Numbered from the stretch's first letter, positions 44,101 through 52,657 are shown. The stretch: DNA of 53,524 nt from Verrucomicrobiota bacterium (GCA_020831635.1 JAFIGC010000023.1:1-53524), one strand, 5' to 3'. Translations and numbers: made by a program. Notes: generated by a model from the letters alone, not told the origin.

Positions 44101-46403
44101 ATGCCGACCATGGCCCGCAGGGCGCTGGGGCCCTGCAGGTGGTCCGGGATTTCGACCCGAAAATCCGCGCCCCCGTTTTCGGCGGTGCGGGCTCGGGCGA
44201 TGGTGCGGGTAAAACGGCTGAAACTCTCTTTCCGAGCGTCGGAAAAGGTATGCCGGGGGTGTTCCGAGCTTCGGAAAGTCTCCGGCGACACGCTCAAACT
44301 CACTTCCACGGCATGATCGGCGGCGGGTCCGCCATAGAGCATGCGGGAATGGGTTTTCAGGAGAAAATTCGGCGGCAAATGCTCGTCGTTTTCAGGCGTG
44401 GTGGCGTCCACCACGATTTGCGGCGGCACGAAGGATTCCAAATTCACCTGGGTGCGCCCCATTTCCGGGGCCTTTTCGCCAGGCAGGGAAAGAGCGAAGG
44501 TGTAGGTGCCGTTTGGCCAGTCCGCCTCCAGGGTCACTTCTTGGGTGAGCGTGCCCAGATCGTTGAGGGGGAGGATTTCGCGATGGCGAACCAATTGATC
44601 GGGACCGCGCAGGGTGACCTGCACTGGAAATTCGCCGGGCAGGCGGAAATCGTTACCGCGCACGATGGCCCGGAAATGGACGGTTTCCCCCGGACGGTAC
44701 ATGCCGCGGTCGGTGTACAAAAACGCTTCGTGCCCTTCGCGAAGGTAGGCCCGTCCCGGGTTTTCGGCGGGAAATTCGACGGCCTGCTCCATGCTGAGTA
44801 CGCCGAGTCGGTCCCCGTTGCGGGCCACCAGGGCCATGGCCTCCATGCCGGTGCGTTTCGGTATTGGCAGGCGCAGGGTGCCCTCGTCGTCGCTGCGGCC
44901 TTCGGCCAGCAACTCCCGGGTGCTGCTCCACACCTGGACCTCCGCGTCGGCCACGGGTTGCCCGTCTCCTAGCCCCACCACCCAAACGAGGAGTTCGTTT
45001 TGGTGACGCCTGGTGAGCAGACCGAGTTCGCCATTGACCACGAGCCGGTTGATGCTGTGCTTCGAATTCCGTCCCCTCACCGAAAGGCGGTACACGCCCT
45101 GCCCCGCTTCCGCAAGCGCTTCGGTGAGATCCAGGGTCACCGCCCCGCTTTCGGTCAATTCCATTTCCTCGCGCCACACCGGCACCGATAGACTTCTCTC
45201 CGGTGACTGCTGTGCAAAATAATGATCCTGACCCGACTTGCGCATGAGCAGTTCGACAAGGTTATGATCCTGCACACGACGCAGGGACAGGGTGAGCTGG
45301 CCTTCGTTTTCCACCTCGACTTGCACCTGCTGCGAACCGGCGGCATTGAGGATTTCCCCGCCGTGGCTGAACTTGAGGCCGGGCGATTTTTTCGGAAAGA
45401 TCACCGCGCTCTCGATTTCCCGATCCAAGCTGCGATGGTTTTGACCCCGCACGCCCTGTCCCAGTCGGACGGTGTAACGCTGATCCGGCTGAAAATCGCC
45501 GGTGATGACCACCTCGTCGCGGCGGAACCATCGGGCGTTGCCAATGCTGAAGCGAACTTCCGGTTCGATGCGCAGGTGTTCGCGCAGACTGGCGAGATCG
45601 GGGGCGGTATGAAAACGCAGACGAATACTGCCCGGTTCAAAGGTCGGCATTTCGGGCTGCATGTCCAGCAAATGAAAGCGCGTGGGCAGGTCCATGCTGA
45701 AGGTTTGCTCGTGTTGCAGGGGACCGCGGGGACCGTGGATGGAGGTCAGCCCCGAAGCCAGGCTCAGGCGCAAGGGCGCGCCACCGCCCAGATCCGCGGA
45801 AACGAACACCTCGCCAAACACCGGTGTTTCGCGCAGGCGAACCGAAACCGACTCACCGTGTCGATCCGTCACCCGCAAATGTTTGCGCAAGTCATCGGGA
45901 TGCACCTCCTGATTGAAGCGCAAGGAAATCTCCATGGTCTGATTCCCCTCCACATGCATCAGACGTCCGCCCAGAAATTGCAGCGGCGGACCCTGCAGAC
46001 GCGCGTGGTGACGGGTCAGCGACACCCGGCCCTGCAAATTGGTGACCGTGGTCTCCAGATCCGTGTGAAACGCCTGCCCGGGGGACCAAGGCGCGTTGGG
46101 GGTGAACTGCAAGGTGCGGTCATTGATCCAGACGAAATCGCCGCCGACCTCCGGGGAAAAGGTCACCGGCGCCAGCGGGGGGGCGGTGCCGACTTCCGAA
46201 TCGGAGATGACCGGCTGATCCCATCGCCACTTCAGCGCCTCCCGACCCGAAAGCACCGCATCCTCCAAAGGCATCTCCACCAATTTCGGGTCGGCCAGCT
46301 CGCGGGACAGCGATTGCTCGTACAGCCAAAGCCCGCGCCAAAGTCCGGTGCCGTTCAACAACAAAAAAGCCACGGCCAAAAATATCCAATCCTTGCGTTT
46401 CAT
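41106..46403 (-). CDS. yfhM: Bacterial alpha-2-macroglobulin
   Basis: A 1765-aa periplasmic alpha-2-macroglobulin. An N-terminal membrane-anchor or signal (residues 5-25) precedes the MG domains. MG-type beta folds span residues to about 1100. The bait and thioester parts follow, with the thioester motif YGCLEQT intact (CLEQ). A TED helical domain and C-terminal MG domains complete it. It traps invading proteases after cleavage of its bait loop and is co-encoded with PBP1C. The start codon ATG 46403 is the only candidate near the N-terminus. Length is close to that of the E. coli protein. Confidence 0.95.
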   Translation of the reverse strand: MKRKDWIFLAVAFLLLNGTGLWRGLWLYEQSLSRELADPKLVEMPLEDAVLSGREALKWRWDQPVISDSEVGTAPPLAPVTFSPEVGGDFVWINDRTLQFTPNAPWSPGQAFHTDLETTVTNLQGRVSLTRHHARLQGPPLQFLGGRLMHVEGNQTMEISLRFNQEVHPDDLRKHLRVTDRHGESVSVRLRETPVFGEVFVSADLGGGAPLRLSLASGLTSIHGPRGPLQHEQTFSMDLPTRFHLLDMQPEMPTFEPGSIRLRFHTAPDLASLREHLRIEPEVRFSIGNARWFRRDEVVITGDFQPDQRYTVRLGQGVRGQNHRSLDREIESAVIFPKKSPGLKFSHGGEILNAAGSQQVQVEVENEGQLTLSLRRVQDHNLVELLMRKSGQDHYFAQQSPERSLSVPVWREEMELTESGAVTLDLTEALAEAGQGVYRLSVRGRNSKHSINRLVVNGELGLLTRRHQNELLVWVVGLGDGQPVADAEVQVWSSTRELLAEGRSDDEGTLRLPIPKRTGMEAMALVARNGDRLGVLSMEQAVEFPAENPGRAYLREGHEAFLYTDRGMYRPGETVHFRAIVRGNDFRLPGEFPVQVTLRGPDQLVRHREILPLNDLGTLTQEVTLEADWPNGTYTFALSLPGEKAPEMGRTQVNLESFVPPQIVVDATTPENDEHLPPNFLLKTHSRMLYGGPAADHAVEVSLSVSPETFRSSEHPRHTFSDARKESFSRFTRTIARARTAENGGADFRVEIPDHLQGPSALRAMVGISVREFSGRPAATYISRRIDRHPHYLGLHARAGDGREAELDVVMVTPDGRAVSESHEVTLITSRVNWTSGYRQDANDRWTWFSERVSLEEERETVRLENGRGVFKVRPPADGQWEFAVQHPESQSTSVELSLGSGFGAPPRANRVAMSFERADYRPGEMAKLSVNAPFAGTALLTVETDRIWSQQLVSVPEGDHELLVEVPDPGAANVWVRLSLVRPLPGRGESPVMLAEGAVPLHLQLGDRDLPLRVEAPARLRPGETVAITLRGEPGAEVVLAGVDEGILLLNDFQTPNPFAFFASLRRYAGRQWDLFALLMPELGDQFQYGDPEMGGGADMLRNRINPVDAKRFKPLAWWSGTQRFPASGELQVDMPMPEFTGQIRWMAVQAGRNGVGSAEARSQVARPVVTQQSLPLFLAPGDETDWLVRLHNRSDRDAEIEVRLEAEGPVREISGATESVKLVAGEATILRRRVVAGDEAGVARFRVRFAQGEEAWTDEIELAVRPVHPYRVHERFAVLNPGESLEMKPEDSVHAFHATRALRASAFPALELSGAAGYLLRYPYGCLEQTVSAGMPALFVPDLVGDHVQGGADEIVRATVQRLWTMQVNQGGFAYWPGQSNANFSGTLHALDFLLEAKVRGHEVEAERLQRALDWMRSELNRANWSAENPFANARIAGAARALALGGELDRGWVQRLRERREDFDARGRLLAAEAMIAVGERPLATEMLLGMRAIPGKGQAWYSEISLNAELLRVLLRLNPADERIPRLAEQILEARRNGRWGHTFENATSLRAMSAYHAAFGRERAPLELRWADGSALAEDTQLDLGLDFVGILRNHGTEAVYLRELLGGVPREAPEIENAFTIRQRILDTTGQPLEGPLPSGQNVLLHVKLSGLKTSVEYLAVDLRLPAGLEPLSLNLHRRMHEVVAFQAVRNQFDGANLELRDDRILLFPPVLRGQEAEWYFLLRTVTPGTFTLPAAFAQAMYDPDFEARSEEGRLVVLP

Positions 46404-46531
46404 GCGGAATCTCCTGAGGGTTCCCGAAGAAATTACCGTAAGAAAATCACCAGAATCTCACCAAGCGGAAAAATCTTCTCAGGGTCATGCATTTTGAAGG
46501 ATTTTGGAAGGGGACGGAAAAAGGGAGGAAT

Positions 46532-46930
46532 TTAATCCGCCGGGCGAATACACGATTCACTCCAAAGTAAGACCGATTCGGCAAGGCGAACCGCTTCCTG
46601 CCAATCCGATTCCGTGAGGGGCTCGTCGAAACCGGGATAGCGGCCCTCAACCGCGTATCCGGTCAATATGACGGCTTCTTCCAAACCATTGGGTATTTCA
46701 CACAACCCGTGGAGTAATCCGAAAAGCTTCGCCAAGTCGTGAGTGTAAGGAAAAGAGGTTTGATGGTAAAGGATCATCGCTTTTAAAGCCTTTTCCACGC
46801 ACTGCTGAGCGTGGTAGCAGTGATCTTCCCAGAATGTTCCGGGAATTTTATGGCTGGCCATGAAAAAATCGGAGCGGGCCCGATTCAGCCATGTGAGCGG
46901 ATTGTCCACTTGCTGCGAGTCAGGCGGCAT
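46532..46930 (-). CDS. HEPN-domain protein (toxin of HEPN/MNT pair)
   Basis: A 132-aa HEPN protein. The core DHCYHAQQCVEKALKAMIL and YTHDLAKLFGLL is the family's helical signature. HEPN proteins of this class act as RNase toxins or as ligands of MNT partners. ATG 46930 overlaps the nucleotidyltransferase gene by 11 bases, and GAGGGGAT precedes it. Order is MNT then HEPN, typical for these toxin-antitoxin pairs. Confidence 0.85.
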   Translation of the reverse strand: MPPDSQQVDNPLTWLNRARSDFFMASHKIPGTFWEDHCYHAQQCVEKALKAMILYHQTSFPYTHDLAKLFGLLHGLCEIPNGLEEAVILTGYAVEGRYPGFDEPLTESDWQEAVRLAESVLLWSESCIRPAD

Positions 46931-47237
46931 AAAGCTCTATCCCCTCGCGAAGGGCGGGCTCAAGAACCGAGGCTTTGCAGTCCCGGTAAGCGGTCACATC
47001 CCCTTCCGTCACCACGACAATATCAACGGGAAACTCAAACCCGATCATCTTTCGATACAAAGCTTGACGGGTCTTTCTACGGTGAACGCCCTCCCTGACG
47101 ACGACCAGCACATCCAAATCACTCTGGGTGTTCATTTCCCCGCGCGCGGCGGAACCAAACAAAAAAATTTTCGCCGGATTCGAGGCAGAGCGGATCCGGC
47201 TCACCAAATCATTTGTGGTTTCAAGGTTAAGGGTCAT
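46920..47237 (-). CDS. MNT-type nucleotidyltransferase (antitoxin of HEPN/MNT pair)
   Basis: A 105-aa minimal nucleotidyltransferase. The motif GSAARGEMNTQSDLDVLVVV holds the Gly-Ser and Asp-x-Asp metal ligands. Such proteins neutralise the HEPN partner, in some cases by AMPylation. ATG 47237 is used since residues before it do not fit the family; an in-frame start 23 codons upstream exists. It is the first gene of the two-gene operon. Confidence 0.85.
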   Translation of the reverse strand: MTLNLETTNDLVSRIRSASNPAKIFLFGSAARGEMNTQSDLDVLVVVREGVHRRKTRQALYRKMIGFEFPVDIVVVTEGDVTAYRDCKASVLEPALREGIELYAA

Positions 47238-47382
47238 AATGGAATCATCGAATACGCGACAAGGTTTGTCAAGAGCGAAGGAAACAGGAGCACCCAATTC
47301 TTTCAAAACGCAAGGTCTTAGAATTTTTCAGCCAAAAGATTCCGAATCTTGACTTCCCGGATGCAAACGGCAAGGAGAGGTC

Positions 47383-48426
47383 ATGTCCATTTCCCAAACC
47401 GAACCGATGCACGCCGAGATCCCGCTCCGCCGGGTCGGCCCCCTGCGCATGCGCTATCAAGGGGCGACCGAGGATATCTCCGTGCCCCTGGCCACCTACG
47501 AAACCCCGCTCTGGCCCAGCACCCATCGCGGGGCGCTGGTTTCACGTCACAGCGGCGGCATCGCCTGCACGGTGGTGGATGACCGCATGACCCGCTCGAT
47601 TCTGGTGGAAGCCCCCCATGCCGAAGCCGCCCTCGGGGTCACCCGTTTTGCCCGCGAACACCGGGATCAACTCCAGGCGTGGACCGCCGAAACCAGCCGC
47701 TTTGCCGAACTGCTGGACGTCCACCACCAAATCGTGGGCAACCTGCTCTATCTGCGGCTCGCCTTTGCCACCGGCGACGCCTCCGGACACAACATGGCCA
47801 CCAAGGCCGCGGAACGAATTCTGCGGGGGCTGCTGGCCGAATTCCCCGACCTCAAACACGTTTCCGTGAGCGGCAATTACTGCACCGACAAAAAAACTTC
47901 CGCCGTAAACGGCATACTCGGACGCGGCAAGTACGTGGTCACCGAAGCCCTGATTCCCGAAAAAATCGTCCGCCGACACCTCAAGACCACCGCCGCCGCC
48001 GTGGCCCAACTGAACGTGCGCAAAAATCTCATCGGCACCCTGCTCGCGGGCGGCACCCGCAGTGCCAATGCCCATGTGGCCAACATCCTCCTCGCCTTTT
48101 ATCTGGCCACCGGACAGGACGCCGCCAACATCGTCGAAGGCTCCCAGGCCATCACCCACGCCGAAGACCGCGGGGGCGACCTCTACTTCAGCGTCACCCT
48201 CCCCAACCTCATTCTCGGCGCGGTGGGCAATGGCAAAGGCCTCGCGCACGTCGAAACCCATCTGCGGGATCTCGGTTGCCGCGAGGAACGTTCCCCCGGC
48301 GAAAACGCATGCCGACTGGCCGCCATCTGCGCCGCCGCCACCTGGTGTGGCGAACTTTCCCTCATGGCCGCCCTCACCAACCCCGGCGAACTCATGGCCG
48401 CCCACCTGAAACTGGAGCGAAAATGA
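47383..48426 (+). CDS. Hydroxymethylglutaryl-CoA reductase, class I type
   Basis: A 347-aa HMG-CoA reductase, which makes mevalonate from HMG-CoA with two NADPH. Class I signatures are clear: ATYETPLW with Glu40, the NADPH motif TGDASGHNM, SGNYCTDKKTSAVN with the catalytic Lys, ATGQDAANIVE with Asp246, and a C-terminal His341 in AAHLKL. The eukaryote and archaeal-like class I form differs from the class II form of many bacteria. AAGGAGAGG before ATG 47383 fits. A palindrome AAGATTC-C-GAATCTT (47334-47349 region) precedes the gene. It overlaps the next gene by ATGA. Confidence 0.92.
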   Translation: MSISQTEPMHAEIPLRRVGPLRMRYQGATEDISVPLATYETPLWPSTHRGALVSRHSGGIACTVVDDRMTRSILVEAPHAEAALGVTRFAREHRDQLQAWTAETSRFAELLDVHHQIVGNLLYLRLAFATGDASGHNMATKAAERILRGLLAEFPDLKHVSVSGNYCTDKKTSAVNGILGRGKYVVTEALIPEKIVRRHLKTTAAAVAQLNVRKNLIGTLLAGGTRSANAHVANILLAFYLATGQDAANIVEGSQAITHAEDRGGDLYFSVTLPNLILGAVGNGKGLAHVETHLRDLGCREERSPGENACRLAAICAAATWCGELSLMAALTNPGELMAAHLKLERK

Positions 48427-49448
48427 GCGGCACCACCAACCAGCGCAAAATCGAACACATCGACATCCTCCAACGCGACCCCGAAACCGATCGGAACCGC
48501 GCCGGATTCGATCAAATTCATCTCCGACACCGCGCCCTGCCGGAACTGAATCTCGATGAAGTGGACCCCTCCCTTTCCTTTCTGGGCAAACCCCTCTCCT
48601 TTCCCCTGCTCATTTCCTCCATGACTGGCGGCGACCACGAAAAAGTTCGCCACATCAACCAAAACCTGGCCGCCGCCGCCGAACACTGCAAAGTGGCCAT
48701 GGGGGTCGGATCGCAACGGGTCATGTTCACCCATCCCGCGGCCCACGCCTCCTTCGACCTCCGTCAAACCGCCCCCACGGCCCTGCTGTTCGCCAATCTC
48801 GGTGCCGTGCAGCTCAACAAAGGCTTCGGACTCCCCGAATGCCGCGACGCCGTGGACGTCTTGAAAGCCGACGGACTGTATCTGCACCTCAACCCCCTGC
48901 AGGAAGCGATTCAACCCGAAGGCGACACCTGTTTCAAAGGTCTCGCGGACCGGATTGGCGCGGTGATTTCCGGATTGGAAGTGCCCGTCCTTATCAAAGA
49001 AATCGGCAGCGGACTCTCCCCGCCCGACGCCGACCTGCTGATTGCAAAAGGGGCCCGCATTCTCGATGTCGCCGGCAGCGGCGGCACCAGTTGGAGCCGG
49101 ATCGAAAACCACCGCGCCCGCTCCGGGGGCGACGATCTCGGTCTTTTGTTTCAGGATTGGGGCGTCCCCACCCCCGTCGCCCTGCAAGAGTTGGCCCCCT
49201 TCCGCGAACAGGGCGTGATCCTCATCGCCTCCGGCGGATTGCGTAACGCCCTCGACATGATCAAAAGCATCATTCTCGGTGCCTCCCTCTGCGGCATGGC
49301 CAAGCCCTTTCTCGAACCCGCCCTCGAATCCCCCGAAGCCGTCATCGCCAAAATCGAATCCATCCGCCGCGCCTTCACCACCGCCATGTTTCTCCTCGGC
49401 TGCCCCAACCTCCGCGCCCTGCAAGGCAATACCGACCTAATACGATGA
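48423..49448 (+). CDS. fni: Type 2 isopentenyl-diphosphate delta-isomerase
   Basis: A 341-aa FMN-dependent isomerase that interconverts IPP and DMAPP. Signatures: NQRKIEHIDI near the start, LISSMTGGD, AMGVGSQRVMF, and the FMN-binding DVAGSGGTSWSRIE and IASGGLRNALD. ATG 48423 overlaps the HMG-CoA reductase stop (ATGA), so both are co-translated. This implies the mevalonate route for isoprenoids; the remaining kinases and decarboxylase are not in the window. Confidence 0.94.
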   Translation: MSGTTNQRKIEHIDILQRDPETDRNRAGFDQIHLRHRALPELNLDEVDPSLSFLGKPLSFPLLISSMTGGDHEKVRHINQNLAAAAEHCKVAMGVGSQRVMFTHPAAHASFDLRQTAPTALLFANLGAVQLNKGFGLPECRDAVDVLKADGLYLHLNPLQEAIQPEGDTCFKGLADRIGAVISGLEVPVLIKEIGSGLSPPDADLLIAKGARILDVAGSGGTSWSRIENHRARSGGDDLGLLFQDWGVPTPVALQELAPFREQGVILIASGGLRNALDMIKSIILGASLCGMAKPFLEPALESPEAVIAKIESIRRAFTTAMFLLGCPNLRALQGNTDLIR

Positions 49449-49499
49449 TTTCGGGATGAGGGACAAAACACTTGGGACAAACAAGAATATAAATTACAC

Positions 49500-49527
49500 T
49501 TGACGTATATACTCTTTCAGGTATATT
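49500..49527 (+). promoter_or_regulatory. ars operon promoter with overlapping ArsR-type operator
   Basis: TTGACG (49500-49505), a 16-base spacer and TATATT (49522-49527) form a good sigma-70 promoter. An inverted repeat ATATAC (49507-49512) with GTATAT (49521-49526), eight bases apart, lies over the spacer and -10. This fits an ArsR repressor site. Transcription should start near 49534, which is the A of the arsR ATG, so the message would be nearly leaderless. Confidence 0.6.
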
Positions 49528-49533
49528 CGTTTC

Positions 49534-49944
49534 ATGGATAACTTGATCGACGTCTATAAATGCCTTTGCGACGAGACTCGGCTGCGGATTTTGCATCTGC
49601 TGGGTCTCTCGCCTTTGTGCGGCTGTCATTTGCAACCGCTCCTGGGGGTGTCCCAGGTGAACGTTTCCCGTCATTTGGGCTACCTGAAACGCAATGGCAT
49701 GGTGGAAACCATACGCCATCACAACTGGACGATTTATTCACTGCCAGAGAAACCGTCGCGGGAACTGGCCAAAAATCTGGCCTGTCTGCAGGATCTGGCC
49801 GGAGAAATGCCGGTATTCAAAGCCGATGCCAAAGCGCTGCAGGCGCTTTTGCGCGACCGTGATTTTCAAGAACTTCTCCGCGAGGGAGGCTGTGAACTTC
49901 CCTCCGAATGCTCAACCCAACCCCAATTACACACCCAAAAATAA
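49534..49944 (+). CDS. arsR: ArsR-family arsenic-responsive repressor
   Basis: A 136-aa winged-helix repressor. The DNA-binding region has LLGVSQVNVSRHLGYLKRNG; the arsenic-sensing cysteines would be Cys29 and Cys31 in PLCGCHL, close to the CVCDLC position of E. coli ArsR but with one fewer cysteine. It is released from the operator by arsenite. It is the first gene of the arsRDAC operon, and the ATG is at the predicted transcription start. Confidence 0.93.
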   Translation: MDNLIDVYKCLCDETRLRILHLLGLSPLCGCHLQPLLGVSQVNVSRHLGYLKRNGMVETIRHHNWTIYSLPEKPSRELAKNLACLQDLAGEMPVFKADAKALQALLRDRDFQELLREGGCELPSECSTQPQLHTQK

Positions 49945-49965
49945 TCACCCAAAGGTAAACACCCC

Positions 49966-50349
49966 ATGAAAAATCTGCATATTTACGACCCCGCCCTTTG
50001 TTGCTCCAGTGGCGTTTGCGGACCTTCGGTCGATCCGGCCCTGGTTCAACTTTCGTCCGACCTCGAAGCGCTCAAGGCCAAAGGCATCGCCGTGGAACGC
50101 CACAATCTCGCCCAACAGGCCGCTGATTTCGCCGCCAATCCGCTGGTGGCAGGCATCCTCAAGGCCCACGGCCAAGACGCCTTGCCATTGGTGGTGCTCA
50201 ATGACCGGGTGATCGCTTCCGGGTTTTATCCCAGCCGCGCACAATTCTTCAAAGTGCTGGAGCTTTCCGCCGACATCGAAGCTCAACCCCAAGAAAATGA
50301 GCCCGAAGAAGCCTCCTGCGGTTGTGGCCCGGAAGGCTGCTGCTCATGA
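49966..50349 (+). CDS. arsD: ArsD arsenite metallochaperone
   Basis: A 127-aa ArsD. Cys12, Cys13 and Cys18 in ALCCSSGVCG are the conserved arsenite-binding triad, and the C-terminus carries extra Cys (SCGCGPEGCC). ArsD delivers As(III) to ArsA and also acts as a weak repressor in some hosts. Its stop overlaps the arsA start (ATGA). Confidence 0.93.
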   Translation: MKNLHIYDPALCCSSGVCGPSVDPALVQLSSDLEALKAKGIAVERHNLAQQAADFAANPLVAGILKAHGQDALPLVVLNDRVIASGFYPSRAQFFKVLELSADIEAQPQENEPEEASCGCGPEGCCS

Positions 50350-52115
50350 ACGATTGGCTCGTCTCCCCTCCCCCGATTCTTCTGTTCACAGGGAAAGGCG
50401 GGGTGGGCAAAACCTCGCTGGCCTGCGCGTCCTCCATTGCTTTGTCGGACGCTGGCAAAAAGGTGTTGCTGGTCAGCACCGACCCCGCCTCGAACTTGGA
50501 CGAGGTGCTTGACACCCCGCTCACGGGCGAACCCTGTCCGGTCAAAAACGCCCCGGGCCTGTTTGCCCTGAACATCGACCCGCTGGAAGCGGCGGCGGCC
50601 TATCGGAACCGCATGATCGAACCGCTCAAGGACGTGCTTCCCGAGGAGGCCCTGCGCAATATCGAGGAACAGCTCTCCGGTGCCTGCACGGTGGAAATTG
50701 CCGCCTTTAACGAGTTCACCCGCCTCATTGGCGATGCGTCGGTGTTGTCCGAATACGATCACATCGTCCTCGACACCGCCCCCACCGGGCACACCTTGCG
50801 CTTGCTATCGCTGCCCGCGGCTTGGAACGACTTTATCGCCGACAACAAAACCGGTTCCTCTTGTTTGGGTCCGCTGGCGGGACTCAAGGAACAGCGCAAA
50901 ACCTACGAAGAGGCCCTGCGGCGGTTGCGTGACCCCGAAAGCGCGCGGGTGATCATGGTCAGCCGTCCCGAAACCGGCTCGCTTCGGGAAGCGGCCCGGG
51001 CCGTCAAAGAACTGGCGGCGGAAAAAATTCTTGGTCTGCACCTCTTGGTGAACGGCGTGTTCGAATCGACGGACTGCGACGATCCGCTGGCAATTTCCTG
51101 GGCAGAACGGGCCGTGACCGCCCTGCGCGAACTTCCCGAGGGTCTGCGGACCCTGCCCATGCACACCCGTCCCTATACCCCCGGCGGATTGCTGGGAGCG
51201 GACTCGTTGCGACGTTTCCTGCGGGGCGAAACCCGACTGGACGCGGAAGCGGATTTCTCGGAGCTTCCCGATCACGAAAGCCTCGCCGAGTTGGTCGAAG
51301 ATCTGGCCGCGAAAGGTCCGGGGGTGATCATGACCATGGGCAAGGGCGGCGTGGGCAAAACCACGCTGGCCGCCGCCATCGCCCGGGGTCTCGCTCTGAA
51401 AGGATTGCCCGTGCATCTTTCCACCACCGATCCGGCCGCGCATGTGGCCGAAGCGTTGGGAGAAGGATTGCCCAATCTTTCGGTGAACCGCATCGATCCC
51501 CGCGAAGTCACCCGTCAACATATCGCGAAAGTCATGGCGGACACGGGGGCGACGCTGGACGCACAGGGCCGGGCCTTGTTGGAGGAAGAACTGCGTTCTC
51601 CCTGCACCGAAGAAGTGGCGGTGTTTCAGGCCTTTGCCCGCACCGTGGCCCGAGGTGGCGACGAATTCGTGGTGCTGGACACCGCGCCTACCGGCCATAC
51701 CCTGCTTTTGCTGGACGCATCGGAGGCCTATCACCGCGAAGTGCTGCGGGATCAAGGCGAATTGCCCGACGAAGTGAAAACGCTGTTGCCGAAACTGCGC
51801 GATCCCGATTTCACCCGCGTTTTGGTGGTGACCCTGCCGGAAGCAACGCCGGTGCACGAGGCGGCGGCCCTACAAAAAGATCTGCGCCGGGCGGGCATTG
51901 AGCCCACGGCCTGGATCATCAACCAAAGTCTGGCCGGCGCCCGCCCACGCGAGGCGCGACTCCGCACCCAGGCACAGCGTGAAATCGGCTTCTTGGAGGA
52001 AGTCGCGGACCTCAGCGCCCGCTTTGCGCTGGTGACTTGGCAGGTGAACGATCCCACCGGACCCGAAGGTCTGGATCAACTTTTGAATTCCCTCAAACCA
52101 ATGGAGACCGTATGA
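50346..52115 (+). CDS. arsA: ArsA arsenite-stimulated ATPase
   Basis: A 589-aa ATPase with two P-loops: GKGGVGKTS near residues 16-24 and GKGGVGKTT near 331-340. Each half has the signal DTAPTGHTL (DTAP) after it. Cysteines in SGACTVEIAAF and LRSPCTEEVAVF fit the metal-binding site. ArsA normally powers the ArsB permease; here no permease follows. ATG 50346 overlaps arsD (ATGA), and the stop overlaps arsC. Confidence 0.94.
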   Translation: MNDWLVSPPPILLFTGKGGVGKTSLACASSIALSDAGKKVLLVSTDPASNLDEVLDTPLTGEPCPVKNAPGLFALNIDPLEAAAAYRNRMIEPLKDVLPEEALRNIEEQLSGACTVEIAAFNEFTRLIGDASVLSEYDHIVLDTAPTGHTLRLLSLPAAWNDFIADNKTGSSCLGPLAGLKEQRKTYEEALRRLRDPESARVIMVSRPETGSLREAARAVKELAAEKILGLHLLVNGVFESTDCDDPLAISWAERAVTALRELPEGLRTLPMHTRPYTPGGLLGADSLRRFLRGETRLDAEADFSELPDHESLAELVEDLAAKGPGVIMTMGKGGVGKTTLAAAIARGLALKGLPVHLSTTDPAAHVAEALGEGLPNLSVNRIDPREVTRQHIAKVMADTGATLDAQGRALLEEELRSPCTEEVAVFQAFARTVARGGDEFVVLDTAPTGHTLLLLDASEAYHREVLRDQGELPDEVKTLLPKLRDPDFTRVLVVTLPEATPVHEAAALQKDLRRAGIEPTAWIINQSLAGARPREARLRTQAQREIGFLEEVADLSARFALVTWQVNDPTGPEGLDQLLNSLKPMETV

Positions 52116-52543
52116 ATCTATTATATCTTTGCACCGGAAATTCCTGCCGCAGTCAAATGGCCGAAGGCTGGACGCGTCACCTCAAAGGCGATCAAATCAA
52201 CGTCTACAGCGCCGGAATCGAAACCCACGGACTCAACCCCTACGCGGTCAAAGTGATGGCCGAAGCCGGGGTGGACATCTCGGGGCAGAAATCCCAACAC
52301 ATCGACGAATTCAAAGACACCCCCATCGATGTCGTGGTCACCGTCTGCAACCACGCCCACGAGACCTGTCCCTGGTTTCCCGCCGATTGCAAAGTGGTCC
52401 ATGTCGGCTTCGACGACCCCCCGCGGATGGCCCGCGAATTGGCCGCCAAAGGCGCCTCGGATGAAGAGCAACTCGACGCCTACCGGCGGGTGCGGGATCA
52501 GATACGCGGATTTGTACAGGGATTGCCTGCGAATGTACAATGA
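52112..52543 (+). CDS. arsC: Thioredoxin-coupled arsenate reductase ArsC
   Basis: A 143-aa low-molecular-weight phosphatase-like arsenate reductase. The P-loop CTGNSCRSQ has the nucleophile Cys7; Cys79 (VTVCNH) and Cys86 (ETCPWF) are the relay cysteines of the thioredoxin-dependent type. It reduces As(V) to As(III). ATG 52112 overlaps the arsA stop. The arsenite produced would need an export pump, but none is encoded within the window. Confidence 0.93.
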   Translation: MNLLYLCTGNSCRSQMAEGWTRHLKGDQINVYSAGIETHGLNPYAVKVMAEAGVDISGQKSQHIDEFKDTPIDVVVTVCNHAHETCPWFPADCKVVHVGFDDPPRMARELAAKGASDEEQLDAYRRVRDQIRGFVQGLPANVQ

Positions 52544-52551
52544 CGACAATA

Positions 52552-52657
52552 GCCCTGCCGATGCTTCGCCGTCCTGCGGATCTTCTGGAACAAGCAAGAT
52601 CACAAGTGTGGAATGCCCTGCCGATGCTTCGCCGTCCTGCGGATCTTCTGGAACAAG
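52552..52657. repeat. Two 43-bp direct repeats, 63 bases apart (REP-like)
   Basis: Copies at 52552-52594 and 52615-52657 are identical over 43 bases, with the core GATGCTTCGCCGTCCTGCGG. A third, inverted, near-identical copy (30 of 33) is at 53471-53503, and a fourth begins at 53517. They flank the GxxExxY gene and lie in frame with it. Confidence 0.8.

Noticed and set aside
47679-48422. Upstream part of the isomerase frame inside the HMG-CoA reductase gene
   Set aside because: The Arg/Pro/His-rich translation is typical of a shifted frame. The isomerase starts at 48423 with an ATGA overlap.
52552-52657. CRISPR array
   Set aside because: Only two direct copies with a 20-base spacer, unequal to CRISPR structure, and no cas genes nearby.
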